A DNA stretch of 64,000 nucleotides, taken from positions 13,913,501 to 13,977,500 of the forward strand of contig JAYKYS010000001.1 of the NCBI GenBank assembly GCA_036924285.1. Direction: 5' to 3'. The translations under genes and the position numbers were made by a program. A model generated the notes under the pieces. It was not told the DNA's origin. It ran no database searches and saw only the letters and a program-made list of their open reading frames with translations. Positions within the stretch are counted from its first letter, which is position 1, and every line of letters starts with the position of its first letter. Below, in pieces: positions 11,136 to 23,100 of the stretch. The stretch comes from Asterella californica. Lineage: Eukaryota > Streptophyta > Marchantiopsida > Marchantiales > Aytoniaceae.

Positions 11136-12401
11136 TGTGGATTTGAGAAGTCATGAAGATTGGGATGCACATGCCTGGTTCTCAATTTCTTGCTTCTCGA
11201 AACAACAATCAACTCTCAAGCTCACTCAGGATTCGTATCAAGCTTCTCTCGACACAAATTCCAATCCAATTCAATCTACTTGATACGAATTTACAAACAG
11301 TCGTCTTTCGAAGATGCTCAGACATTCAAAAACGTCTTCTGTCCACGAATTTTGGAACAGAGGCGTAGTAGGATAGAGAAATTGACAATCAAGGTATCAA
11401 ATTTTGGAATGGGAAGCATGGAAGCTCGATTTCAACTCGAGAAGAAGTGAGAAGACAGTTGACGATAATTGGACAGCACTTCTACGTCCAATTTTCTCAG
11501 AAGAAATTTTGGGATAAGGAAATCGATCGATGGGCTTCCTGCAAACGAACGAGGAAGCGCGGGGGACATCAACCAGAGGATGGAAGCGGTGGAGAAGAGA
11601 AAAGAACATGAGAAGAACCTCAGTACTGCTTCTGGCTGCTTCTGGTTGCTCCTTCAGTCTCGCGCTTCCGTCTTTCAATTCCACCTTCAATGTGGTACCA
11701 CGATCCTGCTTCTTTCATCAATTTCGAGCTGCGCCCCTCTGCTTCTGAAATTGAGCTCGTTACTGCACTCCACAACTTCTCTCTCGATTTCTTACCTCGA
11801 CCCTCGATTTCTGATTTCCCAACTCCTCAGAGATTCCTTACTCTCCCAACTCGAAGATGTCTTTGCTCTCTCTCGCTCCAATTCAATCCTACGTGCTTCG
11901 AATGCTTTCTCTGATTCCCAATGTGCACTCAATCTCTAGTGCGTAGTTGATTTTCAATGCGGGAAGCAGCAAGAGAGTATGTATTAATGCGCCTCCATCC
12001 GTATCTTCCATGCGTGATTTAGGTAATGACTTGGGTTATCCCGACTTATCTACTACTATGGTGACTAACTGGTTGGTATACCTACCCCTCACCTATGTGA
12101 CGTGCGATTGGTACCCCCGAAGTCGCAGTCACTGTCTTCCCGGAAGACGTCTGTCTTTTGACTTCCAACTTTTGTCTTCCGTCTTCCGTCTTCTGTCTTC
12201 TGTCTTCCGCAAGACACTGTCTAGAAGACGTCCATCTTCCGGCTTCGGAAGAAGTCGACTTCTCCTTACAAAGTCCCTTAAGACCATCTTCTCGCTAAGC
12301 AAGGTGTAATCTTAAGTAATAAGGTTATTTCAATTATATAAATCTGTCATTGCTTTGAAAATTTTGAAAAATCTCTAATCTTGCAAATTGTGGGCACCAC
12401 A
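11136..12401 (-). repeat. LTR-like repeat, copy B
   Basis: 1,266 bp with TGTGG...CCACA ends, homologous to copy A over its length. The GTCTTCC microrepeat block at 12,133-12,250 has about five tandem GTCTTCY units. The left edge abuts the middle of a gag coding frame, not a primer-binding site; the right edge abuts unrelated DNA (TCATACC). The longest plus-strand frame inside, at 11,469-11,939, has no known motif and is probably chance. I see no target duplication. Confidence 0.7.
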
Positions 12402-15400
12402 TCATACCATACCATATACCCAGTTTGTTGCATACCATACCTTTTGTGTTAGAGCTAGAGGTTAGACGTACTTTGGGTTGTCATTGTATATTTGGATTGC
12501 ATATCTCTTTGATGCATATGCTTGATATATCTTTTTTCTTTTTTATGTGGTTAATGAAGAATGATCGAGGAGATAAAATATATCAATGCGAGGTTTTATT
12601 TCCACTTCATCATTTCGTAGGTGATGACTGTACACGTATAAAACATATGTAGAGATTTCTTTGATAGTTTGTCAAGTAGAAATATAGATTGTGCGACTTC
12701 TTCCGATGTGAAGATCTTCGATTCGAAATAGACTTTGAAGAAGACACAACTTGGACATTACTTCTTAATTGATTGAATCTGAGAGCTCAGTTGTGCTAAT
12801 CAAACCTTACGTCTATTAGTGAAAACTCTTCATACTCATGACATTGTTTTTTATATGAGACCATTATAGCATCAATATTATTCAGCAGCTTCCAAAAAGT
12901 ATTATTTTTGTCAAGAGTAAGAGTCGACTTTGATACTAGATAAAGATTTATTTATTTGTGATTTCATTATTGCTCATAGCAATGCTATAAGTACTTACGA
13001 TAGTGCTTGGATCAAGAGATATGTAATTTTGTTTATTCGATTTTTTATAGTGTGTTATATTATGGCTTATGGTATAATACATCAATGCATCAATTATGTT
13101 ATATCGATAGGTAGGTTATTTCGATGGAAAAATATGATGAAAGAACTAGTACATCTTTTAGCGACATGAGAGGTGATTCTTTGACTAGTCGGTTATATCA
13201 AGCATATATATTTTTCAATTGATTTACTTATTCAGAAATATAAATTAAATAAATTTTATTCAACAACATAAAAGTATTCATATGTAACATCTGTAGTCTT
13301 ATCAATACGAGGTGGATGTTAGAAGTGATATTGAGAGTGGAGTTCTTATAAATCTCCATCTTCTCCACTAATATTTTTTGTTAAGTTATGTGCTTACTAT
13401 TTTCTATTATTTCATGATTCTTCAATTCTTGTTGTGGAGGTGATAAGACACAAATAATAAACATAGTGATCATATAGGAGGATCGATTTTTGTGATGGTC
13501 ATTCCTAGGTCCTATTGAAGGCAATTGCAACAACTTTCCATCGAAGATGTTTGATATCTTCTCTACATGAAGATGTTCATATTGTAGAATTCGCTCTTTT
13601 TGCAAAATGGATGTTCAAGGATCTTCGAGCAAAACTTACGACTATTGATTTTCTATTAGAATGATCAAATGTCAAGTTTGATCTCTTTTTGATTTGGATT
13701 ATTCCTTCATCACCCCGGAGAGTTTTCTCGTTCCCTTTGATGACATATGTATATGTTGTAATGTATATGTTGGAATAGGGTCGTCAGACTCCTCTCTTAT
13801 CTCGACTTGAGGATCTATATATCACACTTTATATACTATATGCTTGCTTTGATAAAAGATCGTGTTTTTTGCAAAGATGTGTGTTTTTCTATATAGTTTT
13901 GAGCAATTTGATATGAGTTTGCTGATACTCTAAGATCGAGAGTGTTTTTTGTCCAGATGACGAGTTGGCTATGTAGCAAGTTTGCTCGACCTCGTATGCA
14001 TGATGTTGTAGGTCCTGTAGATGGTTTTTGTCTCAGTGACTTTCTTGGGCAATTGAGTCTTAGTCTCTCTATCTTTGGTGGTACATTTTCACGTACGTCA
14101 TGTTCTATTATTACGAGAGTTATTACATATATACGGGATATGTCCTCCCTCTTACAAGTAACACTACATAAGTGTAGAAATGATTTACTTGCTTCAACAT
14201 CACTCTCTTATCTCTTTTTAGGTCTTTGTTAAAAGTGAGATGTCTTTACTTTAGATGATTATTACTCATAGTTTCTTTTTGCATCTTGTTCTCACTCTGC
14301 TCTAGTAAGAGAGATTTTCATATAACATTATAACTCATCTTGATTCTTGCATGGGTGTACTTGTCAATGCTTGATTTAGTTATATACTTTTTTCTTTTCG
14401 AGTGTACATTACACTCTCATCTTATATTATAACAATACATCTTGGATAAGATCTCTCTCATCCTTTGCTTATATGTATCTCGAAGTGTAGCTCTGATTAA
14501 GATGTGTTTGTTATCGGAAGACATCTTTTTTTATGTACACATGGACATCATACAGACACTTTACTTTCTCTAGTGAGAGACGGATCTTCATGTGAGACCA
14601 TCCTAAACTCTCATTCTGTCCTAAGCCTCTCCCCTTCTTTTTTAAACCTCTCTCCTCTCTCCATGGACCTTCTCTACGATGAGCAGATATATGTTTCAAC
14701 CATGAGAGGTTGCATTATCTATGTCACCAAAGACTATTTATGCCTTGAAGTAAGTTGTCACTATATAGACAACACTTATTTCAAGACATACAACTTCGTT
14801 GGTGACATAACAAAAGATCCTTTACTACTCAAATAATGATGCTTTTATAAGTTTTTTTTCTCCTACGGTTGAGATATTTGTTGAGTTCTTAACACTTATA
14901 TAGATGAAGAACTCTAGGAAGACTATTTTATCACTATCGTATCATATGTTGCATGAAGAGTGTTTGTACATACATGGATATATGGCTATGAATTTGGAGG
15001 AAAGCAAACCAAATATAAACCCACTATAAACATGATTTATTCACACTTTTTTGTCCTCCAAGTATATATAGAATTTACACACGAACCTTAGAGGTTTGTG
15101 GTGTCAACTCAAGCTTCATGAACCAGATTTTTTCTAGCTAGTCACAAAGACCTCGAGAAATATTCAGAACTATACCAAAAACTTCTCATACAAACATCTA
15201 AGTGAAAAGTTACAACCAGTTGAAAATAATCCATAATGATCCAAATCTAAGAAGACTACGATAATCTGCTAATGTCTGTTAGTATTTCACCACAAGTTTC
15301 TCTCCAATATGTTTAAATGTAAATCCGAGATCATATACAAAAAGTAGACGACGAGATCTTTCTGAAAAATTCACAATCAAATATAATAGACACACATAGC

Positions 15401-15640
15401 CATAGCTACAATATTCCAAAGTTGCACTACTAACCGAATATTAGAAAAAGCTACAAATATTGTGAAGCTCACATTATGTTGTTTTAGTTCAAATCAGTAT
15501 AATAGTGGTAGTTTACTATTATTCTTAGGTAGTTTTAGATAGAAGAAAAGAATTTTTAGCGAACTTTAGTTAATCTGATCTCATAGATGTAGGAATGTAG
15601 AATGATAGTTACGTAGATCATAAGAATTATGGTGTTTTCA
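12402..15640. other. AT-rich spacer without recognised genes
   Basis: I find no conserved protein motif, tRNA or rRNA on either strand. Plus-strand open frames at 13,942-14,232 and 14,504-14,836 look like chance frames, rich in L, S, I and Y with no domain. It may be old, decayed transposon sequence. Confidence 0.4.
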
Positions 15641-18095
15641 GATTTTCAGTTGGAGTAGTTTAAGGCTTCCGGGCAGCAACTTGAAAGATAATAGTGATTA
15701 GATTTAGATTTTCCCTAAGCTGTAAACTTCTAAATATTTCGGGCAGCTCCGTCAAGCAGATCGGGCGGTGAAGTTTGACTCCGAGATGGTTCTTCAATGT
15801 GAAACTTTGACTGAGCATATCTCACTGCTCAAATTGAATCATGAGATGAATTTTGGCTCGTTGCATTCGGAAGAGTGCGATCTTTCTAGTGGTGATTTTG
15901 GATGACGTGGACCTCAAAGTGACGTTTGATGACGTGGTAGAATTTGACTCGACCTGTTAGGAAGTTAGAGGAAGCACATTGATAGCTAACTAGGACCTTA
16001 GCTTAGACCAGATAGTTAGGGATAGAGTAGAGTGAGTGGCAGGATGTAGTCTCCGAGTAGTCTGTGTGTTTCTTTGTTCTTAACAGGCAGTTATTGTCTT
16101 TTAGGAGGGCTGCGTATCTTTGTGGCTCTTGGGATATATCCTGGTGTGTTCACTCATTTCCATGGTCTTCTTTTGCAGTAGGAGCAATAAGAGAAGAAGA
16201 CCTCTGAGTAGGGACACCTTGAACTCTTCGCATGTAATCTCACCAGAGTTCAGCTTGTGTTGGTGATTGCACAATTGGTCATTCTTATAAGAAGGTTGTA
16301 TAAGAAGGTTGTGTATGCAGGAGTGAGTCCACAAGTAGGACATAACACTGGGTGGAACCTTTCTGAAATGATTTGAGGGAGGCCATTGTGATGTCTGAAG
16401 ACAACTACATTGGATTGACTCAGTTGATCGCGAGAATTTCCTACAGCCTTTGATATTCGAGAGACCAATTTGTTATTTCGTACAATCTTGTAACTCTGTT
16501 GGAAGACCCCTGAACATTCGTTGGATGCTTTTGTTGGATAAATTCAGGTATATTGTTTGCTGTTGTCTTGGGGAATGATCACTGTCCTAACGTAAACCAG
16601 AAAGAAAAGGATCCGTCTTGAGGTTGATCTCAGTTCAGACGTTAAACAAACCAGAGATTACTGTTGTTTGTGACGTTTCTCTCGTATTTGCACCTCAGTT
16701 CTCTCGTCTCTTTGTGGGATCGACTCGTATTCATCATTTACTGCAAATTTTTGCTTTCTTGGTGTGTTACAAATATTTGCTTACTCCCTTTAACACATCC
16801 CCACATACTTTCTTCCAAAGACATTGAAAATAAAGAAAGAAAGCTCGACACAAACTTTCCTACGCAACAAAAATTGAATTGACACCTACAATCGTTCCAA
16901 CCTTCAAAATCTTATCGAGTTCTCTCACTTCTCCAACCTTGTGGAGATCTACTTACGCTCGTAGTAGATTATCGCAGACTTTTCCTAGCACAAAAAAATA
17001 CTTTATTTCCTCATTGTTCTCCGTGTCTGAGTCTTGACTAAAATTTCAAGTAACTTGACATTTTCAGCTTAAAGTTATGAAGGTCTGGCAATGTGCCTTA
17101 GCATCATGGACTCTTCCTCGCAAGTCAAATTTTCATCCTATCAAACTCAAAATACGACAAAAATGTTGATAGTCTAACGGCATCAACCCTAAAAACTTTC
17201 TTTGAGTTTTGTAAAATCCTCTAGCTTTTATACTTTATGAGAAGCGGCTCTTTTCATACCACATGTCTCTGCATGAAGCTACCTAGTGGCACACATGCAT
17301 GTCATCAGATGATGCACATGCTATCAGATGAGTGTCATTCGCACATGTCACCGCCTCAGCTCTTAAGTCCATATCAGCAGTTTTCTTGGTCAACGATTAA
17401 AAGCTCACACATTCTACCTCGTTGAAAACATACCATGTCAACATTTCGACCTAGTCAGCATGTGCCAACTCATCATTACATACTACATCAGCATAGACTA
17501 CCACCTCAACATTACAATGTCATGTTTTAGTGCATTGTCGTCTTGAGCTAACCACATCAATCTGTTTGTTGTCACGTCAGTATCCGTGATGACTAAAATC
17601 TTGAATCTTCTGACCTCTATAGCTTCCTCTTCTCGAATAAGTTTATAGAAATATATATCCATCCTTTTCATATTTTAATGTGAGACCGATCCACAACACG
17701 ACATCACTAAAAATATGTCATTTATGTATAACAAAAGATAAGTATTGCATTGTAGAGAGTGTTGAAAAAAACAGTACATAAGAAATTTGAGATGTTATAT
17801 CTATTACTTATGTTATTACTTATTACTTTGAGGTGGAACATTTATGACTCAGACTATGGAGAGTCCTATTACTTGAGGAGGTTCTACAGTTTGGTATACA
17901 TAGCTAGTGTTTCGAGATGTTTTTCTCTAAGCTATTGGTTTGGTGGTTCTTGCTTACTATTCCTACACTTGTGTGTTATATATTATTTTTTGTAACTAAA
18001 AGGTGGTGCCGATGGACCATCAGCTGGTGCTCAGCTGCTGGTCGTAATGTGAAGAATATTAGAGGGAGTAAAAGCTAGAACCTTTTCTAAATATT
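15641..18095. other. Spacer with degenerate repeats, no recognised gene
   Basis: GC content rises around 15,660-16,100. A 13 bp tandem doubling (TATAAGAAGGTTG) lies near 16,285. At 17,270-17,590 short words of the type CA(C/T)GTCA and CATCAG recur in loose register, as in old LTR sequence. No coding motif is visible. Confidence 0.35.
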
Positions 18096-18099
18096 CATT

Positions 18100-18333
18100 C
18101 TCTGGGGGTTGGAGTTCTATCACGGAACGACTTCTATAGGAAAACATCCCGTATTTCTTCTTGTGCGTTTTTTGCCCGTTCCGGTTGTGAGTTGTTATAA
18201 AGTGAAATTGAAAACTGAGATTATAAATTATAACTATCCAAAAGAAAAAATAAATGATGAAAAAATGATAATGTTAGTTCAATTCACATCTCTCAATGTC
18301 TCACGGTCTTATAGAGAGTGGTGGTAATTTTAC
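18100..18333 (+). mobile_element. TIR element relic (left fragment)
   Basis: This aligns with the body of the full copy at 18,341-18,695: AGGAAAACATCCCGTATTTC corresponds to AGGAAAACACCGCGAGTTTT there. Its last 75 bp (CTCACGGTCTTATAGAG...GGTAATTTTAC) is repeated after the full copy, at 18,707-18,781. Neither terminus is clearly preserved. Confidence 0.55.
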
Positions 18334-18340
18334 GACTAAT

Positions 18341-18695
18341 AGAGGGTGTCAAAGTTAAGAACCTTCTGAAAGATTCGAGATCCACGAGCGTGAGTTACGA
18401 CTTCGACCAGTGTTTCACTCGGACACTTCCAGAGGTACCCGCAGGAAAACACCGCGAGTTTTTTCTTAACGGTTTTTCATTGTTTCTCTCCTTTTTTTTG
18501 CACATGAATTCTCCAGTGCTTTGAGTAATTATCTAAAATATACAAACTGAAAAAAAATCAATGATAAAATTAGGATGTCTAGTTACAGGCGCATCTAGAA
18601 TGAGTCACGCTTATATATAAAATTATCTGTGACAATTTTACAGTCAGTTACCTCCCCGCAGTTCAAGAATATTTACTCCGAAATTCGACACCCCT
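18341..18695 (+). mobile_element. MITE-like TIR element, full copy 1
   Basis: About 355 bp bounded by AGAGGGTGTCAAAGTT and, at the right, CGACACCCCT, with TA dinucleotides on both sides. It is homologous, in inverted orientation, to the element at 38,682-39,049: shared blocks include GAGTTACG, CCAGTGTTTC, GGTACC.GCAGGAAA, AATCAATGATAAAAT and GTGACAATTTTAC. There is no coding capacity, so it must have been moved by a transposase encoded elsewhere. The TA flanks suggest a Tc1/mariner source, but TAGGGGTG ends also occur in hAT elements and I see no 8 bp duplication. Confidence 0.75.
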
Positions 18696-18699
18696 ATTT

Positions 18700-18840
18700 G
18701 TGAAAAAATGATACTGTTATATCGAATTCACGCATCTCAATTCCCCACGGTCTTATACAGAGTTGTGGCAATTTTACTGCTTTTTGTGCTCTCTGAGGTC
18801 CGGGAATCTTCCTTTTTCACTTTGACTCCCCCTATTGCAC
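18700..18840 (+). mobile_element. TIR element relic (right fragment)
   Basis: It shares 75 bp with 18,255-18,333 (CACGGTCTTATA.AGAG...GGTGGCAATTTTAC or close variants) and ends in CACTTTGACTCCCCCTATT, a decayed version of the family terminus CTTTGACACCCCTA. It is the third family member in this cluster. Confidence 0.55.
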
Positions 18841-18957
18841 AATTCGCCCCTAGCGGACATTTTAGCACAGGATATTGGACGGGTCGCCGATGCTGCTTAC
18901 GTTCATACAGGCTATTTCTCCTTCATTAGGTCCGAATTATACTTTGAGCTCTTTGAG

Positions 18958-19091
18958 CTCTATTCCCTCGGCTCTCCAGCAGCACTTATACATCTCGGTT
19001 GAAACTGGAGCTTTACTGCAAAGACTCTATTCCCTCGGCTCTCCAGCAGCATTTATACATCTCGGTTGAAACTGGAGCTTTACTGCAAAGA
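18958..19091. repeat. 67 bp tandem duplication
   Basis: Two head-to-tail 67 bp units, 18,958-19,024 and 19,025-19,091, start CTCTATTCCCTCGGCTCTCC and end TTTACTGCAAAGA. They differ by one base (C/T). This is a recent local duplication about 1 kb upstream of the AUG4 start codon. Confidence 0.95.
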
Positions 19092-20115
19092 TGGTACGGT
19101 ATCCCATGTATACGGTCTCCTATTACAATTCTCGAGTACTGAAGTCCACATCGAATCTTATGTCCAGGAATGCGTGCTTAACATTCTTGGATGTGCTTTG
19201 CAGGCAAGCACGTTAAGGCGTAATTGACATTAATAAGAACATTCTCACGGTAGCCATGCTTTTACAAGTGTGTTTCTTGGTGTTATCCTGACCGAATTAG
19301 TGGCTTCTGTTACGAATTCAGTCTTCAGCAGCGCTTATGTACACACATTTTTGGATTGATTGGCTGTGGATCACTCGCTTTAGCTCAGGATAGTGCAGCA
19401 GAATTAGGGATGTTGATTGTAGTAGAAGAGTCATAGACTGTGAACAAGACAAGCATAACGAAAATGATTGCGAATGATGTCGGTCTGCCGTGTTTGTTCA
19501 TGGTGCGTTCCGGGTTTGATAGATGTTTGTAACTAGCACTCTGCCGGTTTCGTCTTCCCGTATCCTGATTAGAGCAGATCCGGCCGTTCAGTTCTTTCCT
19601 TCTTTAATTACAGAAAGGTCGGTCTTCTTTTATTCTAATTGTGTCTTGCACTGCGCCTTCGACCTTATCACGCTCTTGAGTCCCAGTACGCATTGTCGGT
19701 GTTAAGTAGATGCAAGAACTTATGTTTATTCCCTGTGTATTGTCCGAACAAGTAATCCGGCTGTTTCTGCACTGCATAGCTTTTCATTTCAGGAGGTCGA
19801 AATACACAACAAACCGGAAGCTGAGTTCAAGTAAGTAACCTCTTGAGTGAGCAGCGGTGTGAGATGATTCATCCTAATAGTAATCATGACTGAATGTGAG
19901 AGCGTTGGGTAGGTCCTTTTTGACCCGTACGAAGTAGTAGATCCAAGACTATACACACGTAGGAGTAGTCGAAAGAGCCCTGCATGGACTCCGCCGACGA
20001 AGTATGTAAGTAAATAGAATTTGAACTTGGAACCCATTTGGCTCTGTAGTCTTTGTCTAAGGAAGTCCCTCCATCTTGTCCTTGTTTTTTCTAGAAGGAA
20101 AGGAGGCGAGTAAAA
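19092..20115 (+). promoter_or_regulatory. 5' flank of AUG4
   Basis: There is no coding evidence in the 1,024 bp before the AUG4 start codon. It must hold the promoter and 5' UTR. I cannot place a convincing TATA box or transcription start. Confidence 0.4.
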
Positions 20116-23100
20116 ATGGTACGAGCAATGCTTCTGCCGCCTGCGGGTCAAGCGCATAGTCCAGGGCTGATACATGTCTTGGATTTACTAGAGAGACATT
20201 GCCTTGCCCCTGATGGATCATTACTCGTCAGCTCCACCTATCAGGACCTTCTTCTGGTAAGCGTCCCCGCCAATTGCTCTGGACCCGTTCCCGAGTAGGA
20301 CTTGTTAGGTGGCCTCCAGTTGTTAAATTCAGAGTAGGTGATTTCAAAGTAGACCTTATCCGGATTATTATGGTGTCACTGGCCGTATCTAGTCCTCATT
20401 TTCTGAACCTGTAAATTCCGCAACGCAAGCATTGCTGTCATCACAACATTTCTAGGACTCTCATGGCACCATGTTTGAAATTTGAACTTCACGTTATTCA
20501 CGCGCCATGGTGATGGGTTGGAGGGAGCACGCAGGCACGAGAAGAGATGGCGAAAGAAAGACTGCGGTACTTTGAAGCCATGGTGGGTACATAGTTTCGT
20601 CTGCTTATGTCATTGTGATGCTCAAGAATTTTCATTTGGTTTCATCAGCTAGTGTATCGGTCTGCCCTAGGTGGGAGTGGATTTGAGAACGTATTTGAAA
20701 GGAAGTTGGGAGTAGGACGTGTCGTAACCATGCCAGGAAGTACTCTGTGAATCTTTCACCCGAAATTGGTCAGTCCAAGGTCGAGGTTTTGCCTCGTTGA
20801 ACAGTATTCCTGCAAATTGAGCTATGAACAGTAGGTCATGTAATTTGAAGTTGTTCTGAATCTGTCTGTTCCTGCTCGATCGTATCAAGCAGCATAGTGA
20901 TCTTATTGCTATAGCTCAGAGCGAAGTTCGTAAGTTTCTCAGCTTGCCGTGGCCGTATAATCTGAAAGCTTCTTCCATGTCGACCTACTCAGGCTCTGTA
21001 CTGTGAGGCGGTGGCCTTGGTCGAGGAGTATCACCAAGCTGTGTCAGTTGCAAATGCAGGGGGAATTCGGGATTTACAGGCTGTTTTCGGCCAACTTGGC
21101 TTGCGCTGCGCACCTCAGGTATCTAGTTGCTCTTTTGTGCTGTTCCTCAAGGATGGAACTTAATATGGGAGTCCTGAATAGCTCCACTTCTTGTTGAGCT
21201 TATTCACTTCTGTCTCTAACACCACTGCTGGATAATTGTAATCCTAAGTGGGTTGCATGTGTTCCTCATGTTATTATGTTGTTCACGGTTGGTGGCTATG
21301 GGGCTTAGTCTTTCCTCTGCGACTGCTTCCCTATTCAATCTTGCATTTCTGTTCATTGATCTTCGTTGGCCCGCTGCTTGAGTGTATTCAGTGGACCTTG
21401 AGCTAGACAATGCTCAAGAACTCTAAAACAACGGTTCTGTTTTTTAACTGCTGAAGCTGCCCTTCGTCGTTACGTTTTTCCTCAGGTGTATGAAGCCCTT
21501 GAACAAAGACTCGTTATCGCGGAATCAGCTCAGCGTCTTCGGTTGCCTCTCATCGCTAAGGACGGGGAGTTGCCTGATGAGGAAGTTACGGAGAAGTGGA
21601 GTGTCATCTCCCGCAGCTCTTTTGACAGCAGTAGTACCACTAGCATCAGCACCAATACTACTGTCACCAGTATTATGACATCGTCAACAACTCCAAGCAC
21701 TTTCTTCTTAGCAGGTGGGGCTAATCCATCAGAATTGGCAGATCCAGGCATGGGGGGACCTGTCCATAGAATGTTGGGACTGACCCCAACTTGGTTCCGT
21801 CAGAGTCAACTTATACATGCACCGTTTACAGAGGTACACCTTGTGTGGTATTTTGGCCATTCTCTGTGATTCTTGTAAGCCTTCTCTTTCCTGTAAAGAC
21901 TGTCCTTTTGTTTTTGAAGAGCATCGCGAGCAAGGTTGTAGAATTCTGTAGTATAGCATTCTTACTGACCATTTGCTTTTGCAGGACAGTACCGTGTATC
22001 AGATGGCTCTGATTCCTCAAATTGAAGCTCGTCTGAGGTCGAAGTGCGACAAGTTGGCGGCCGTTGCGGAAGCTGATCAAGCAGGTTGGTTTGAGTGTAT
22101 ATGCTCTTATTTAAACTTCCGAGCCAATTAATCTACCGGGACAAAACTCGTTAGATTCGTATGTTGGCATTTACAGGACTGTCGTGTCTTACGTGTTGTC
22201 TTGTCGTCGCAGTTGCCTGATTCCGGTCAGTGACATATTGTGTAATGTCGGCAACGGGCTTGTTCTTTCCTGACAACTTGTTCTGGATTTTGATAGTGGC
22301 TCTTCATCCTTCAAAGAGTTCACGACTCACAGACAGGTTGGTCTTCACAGCATCTGATTAGTTCCGTTGCTTATCAATGTTGTGTCTGTGTCTTTCCCCT
22401 AGTCATCGAATAGACTCAACTGGAGACACCGCGTTTCCACTTTGAAACAAGGGTACTTGAGCGCTCATTATCCGTCTCCTTCACTTGTAAGAATCATGTG
22501 TAATCTACCAGGTTGAACCTTTTAAATTGTTTGTTTTAGGTTCTCCTTTTGCGTTCTTTCACTCTTCTTCATGCTTCTGTTTTTGCATAGTTGACATGGT
22601 TATGGCCGTTTCATCTTTTACAGTCATTAACAACATATTTCTTCAGGATAAAAAGCGCCGTTGAAACAATAGAAGCCGAGGAATCCGCTTTGCTGGAGGA
22701 TCTGTTTTCAGCTGACCGCAAGTTCTCCGAATACTATAATGTATGACCTTCAGTGCAGTTCTTGAAACAGTTCCAGTGTTGGCAGTGTGTTGCTAGCTAG
22801 CTTGGAGGAATTGCCTGTTCTTTCAACAACAATGACAAATTTGCTGTTCATCACAAATTTGTTGTCAAAGCACACTTTTTGAAATGTTATCTGTTCATGA
22901 GGATTTGATTTCTAGTTTATCTGCTGATACAGGCCGAGGCTTACGTCGTCCTCTCGTAACAATTTTTGATACAGGTATTGGAGCAAATTCTTGGAGTTTT
23001 ACTGAGACTTGTGAAAGATTTCAAGTTAACTCATCAATTTCAATATGTATGGTGCTCTTCCTGCATTCAACGCTTACAAGAACTAAACTGTTAAAGTTAT

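Noticed and set aside
13..12401. Repeats B and C (or A) as the two LTRs of the Athila-like pol at 6.8-11.1 kb
   Set aside because: That pol has its own polypurine tract followed by TGTGAAGCC at 6763, which does not match repeats A-C. The sequences to the right of A and C also differ from each other and contain no polypurine tract.
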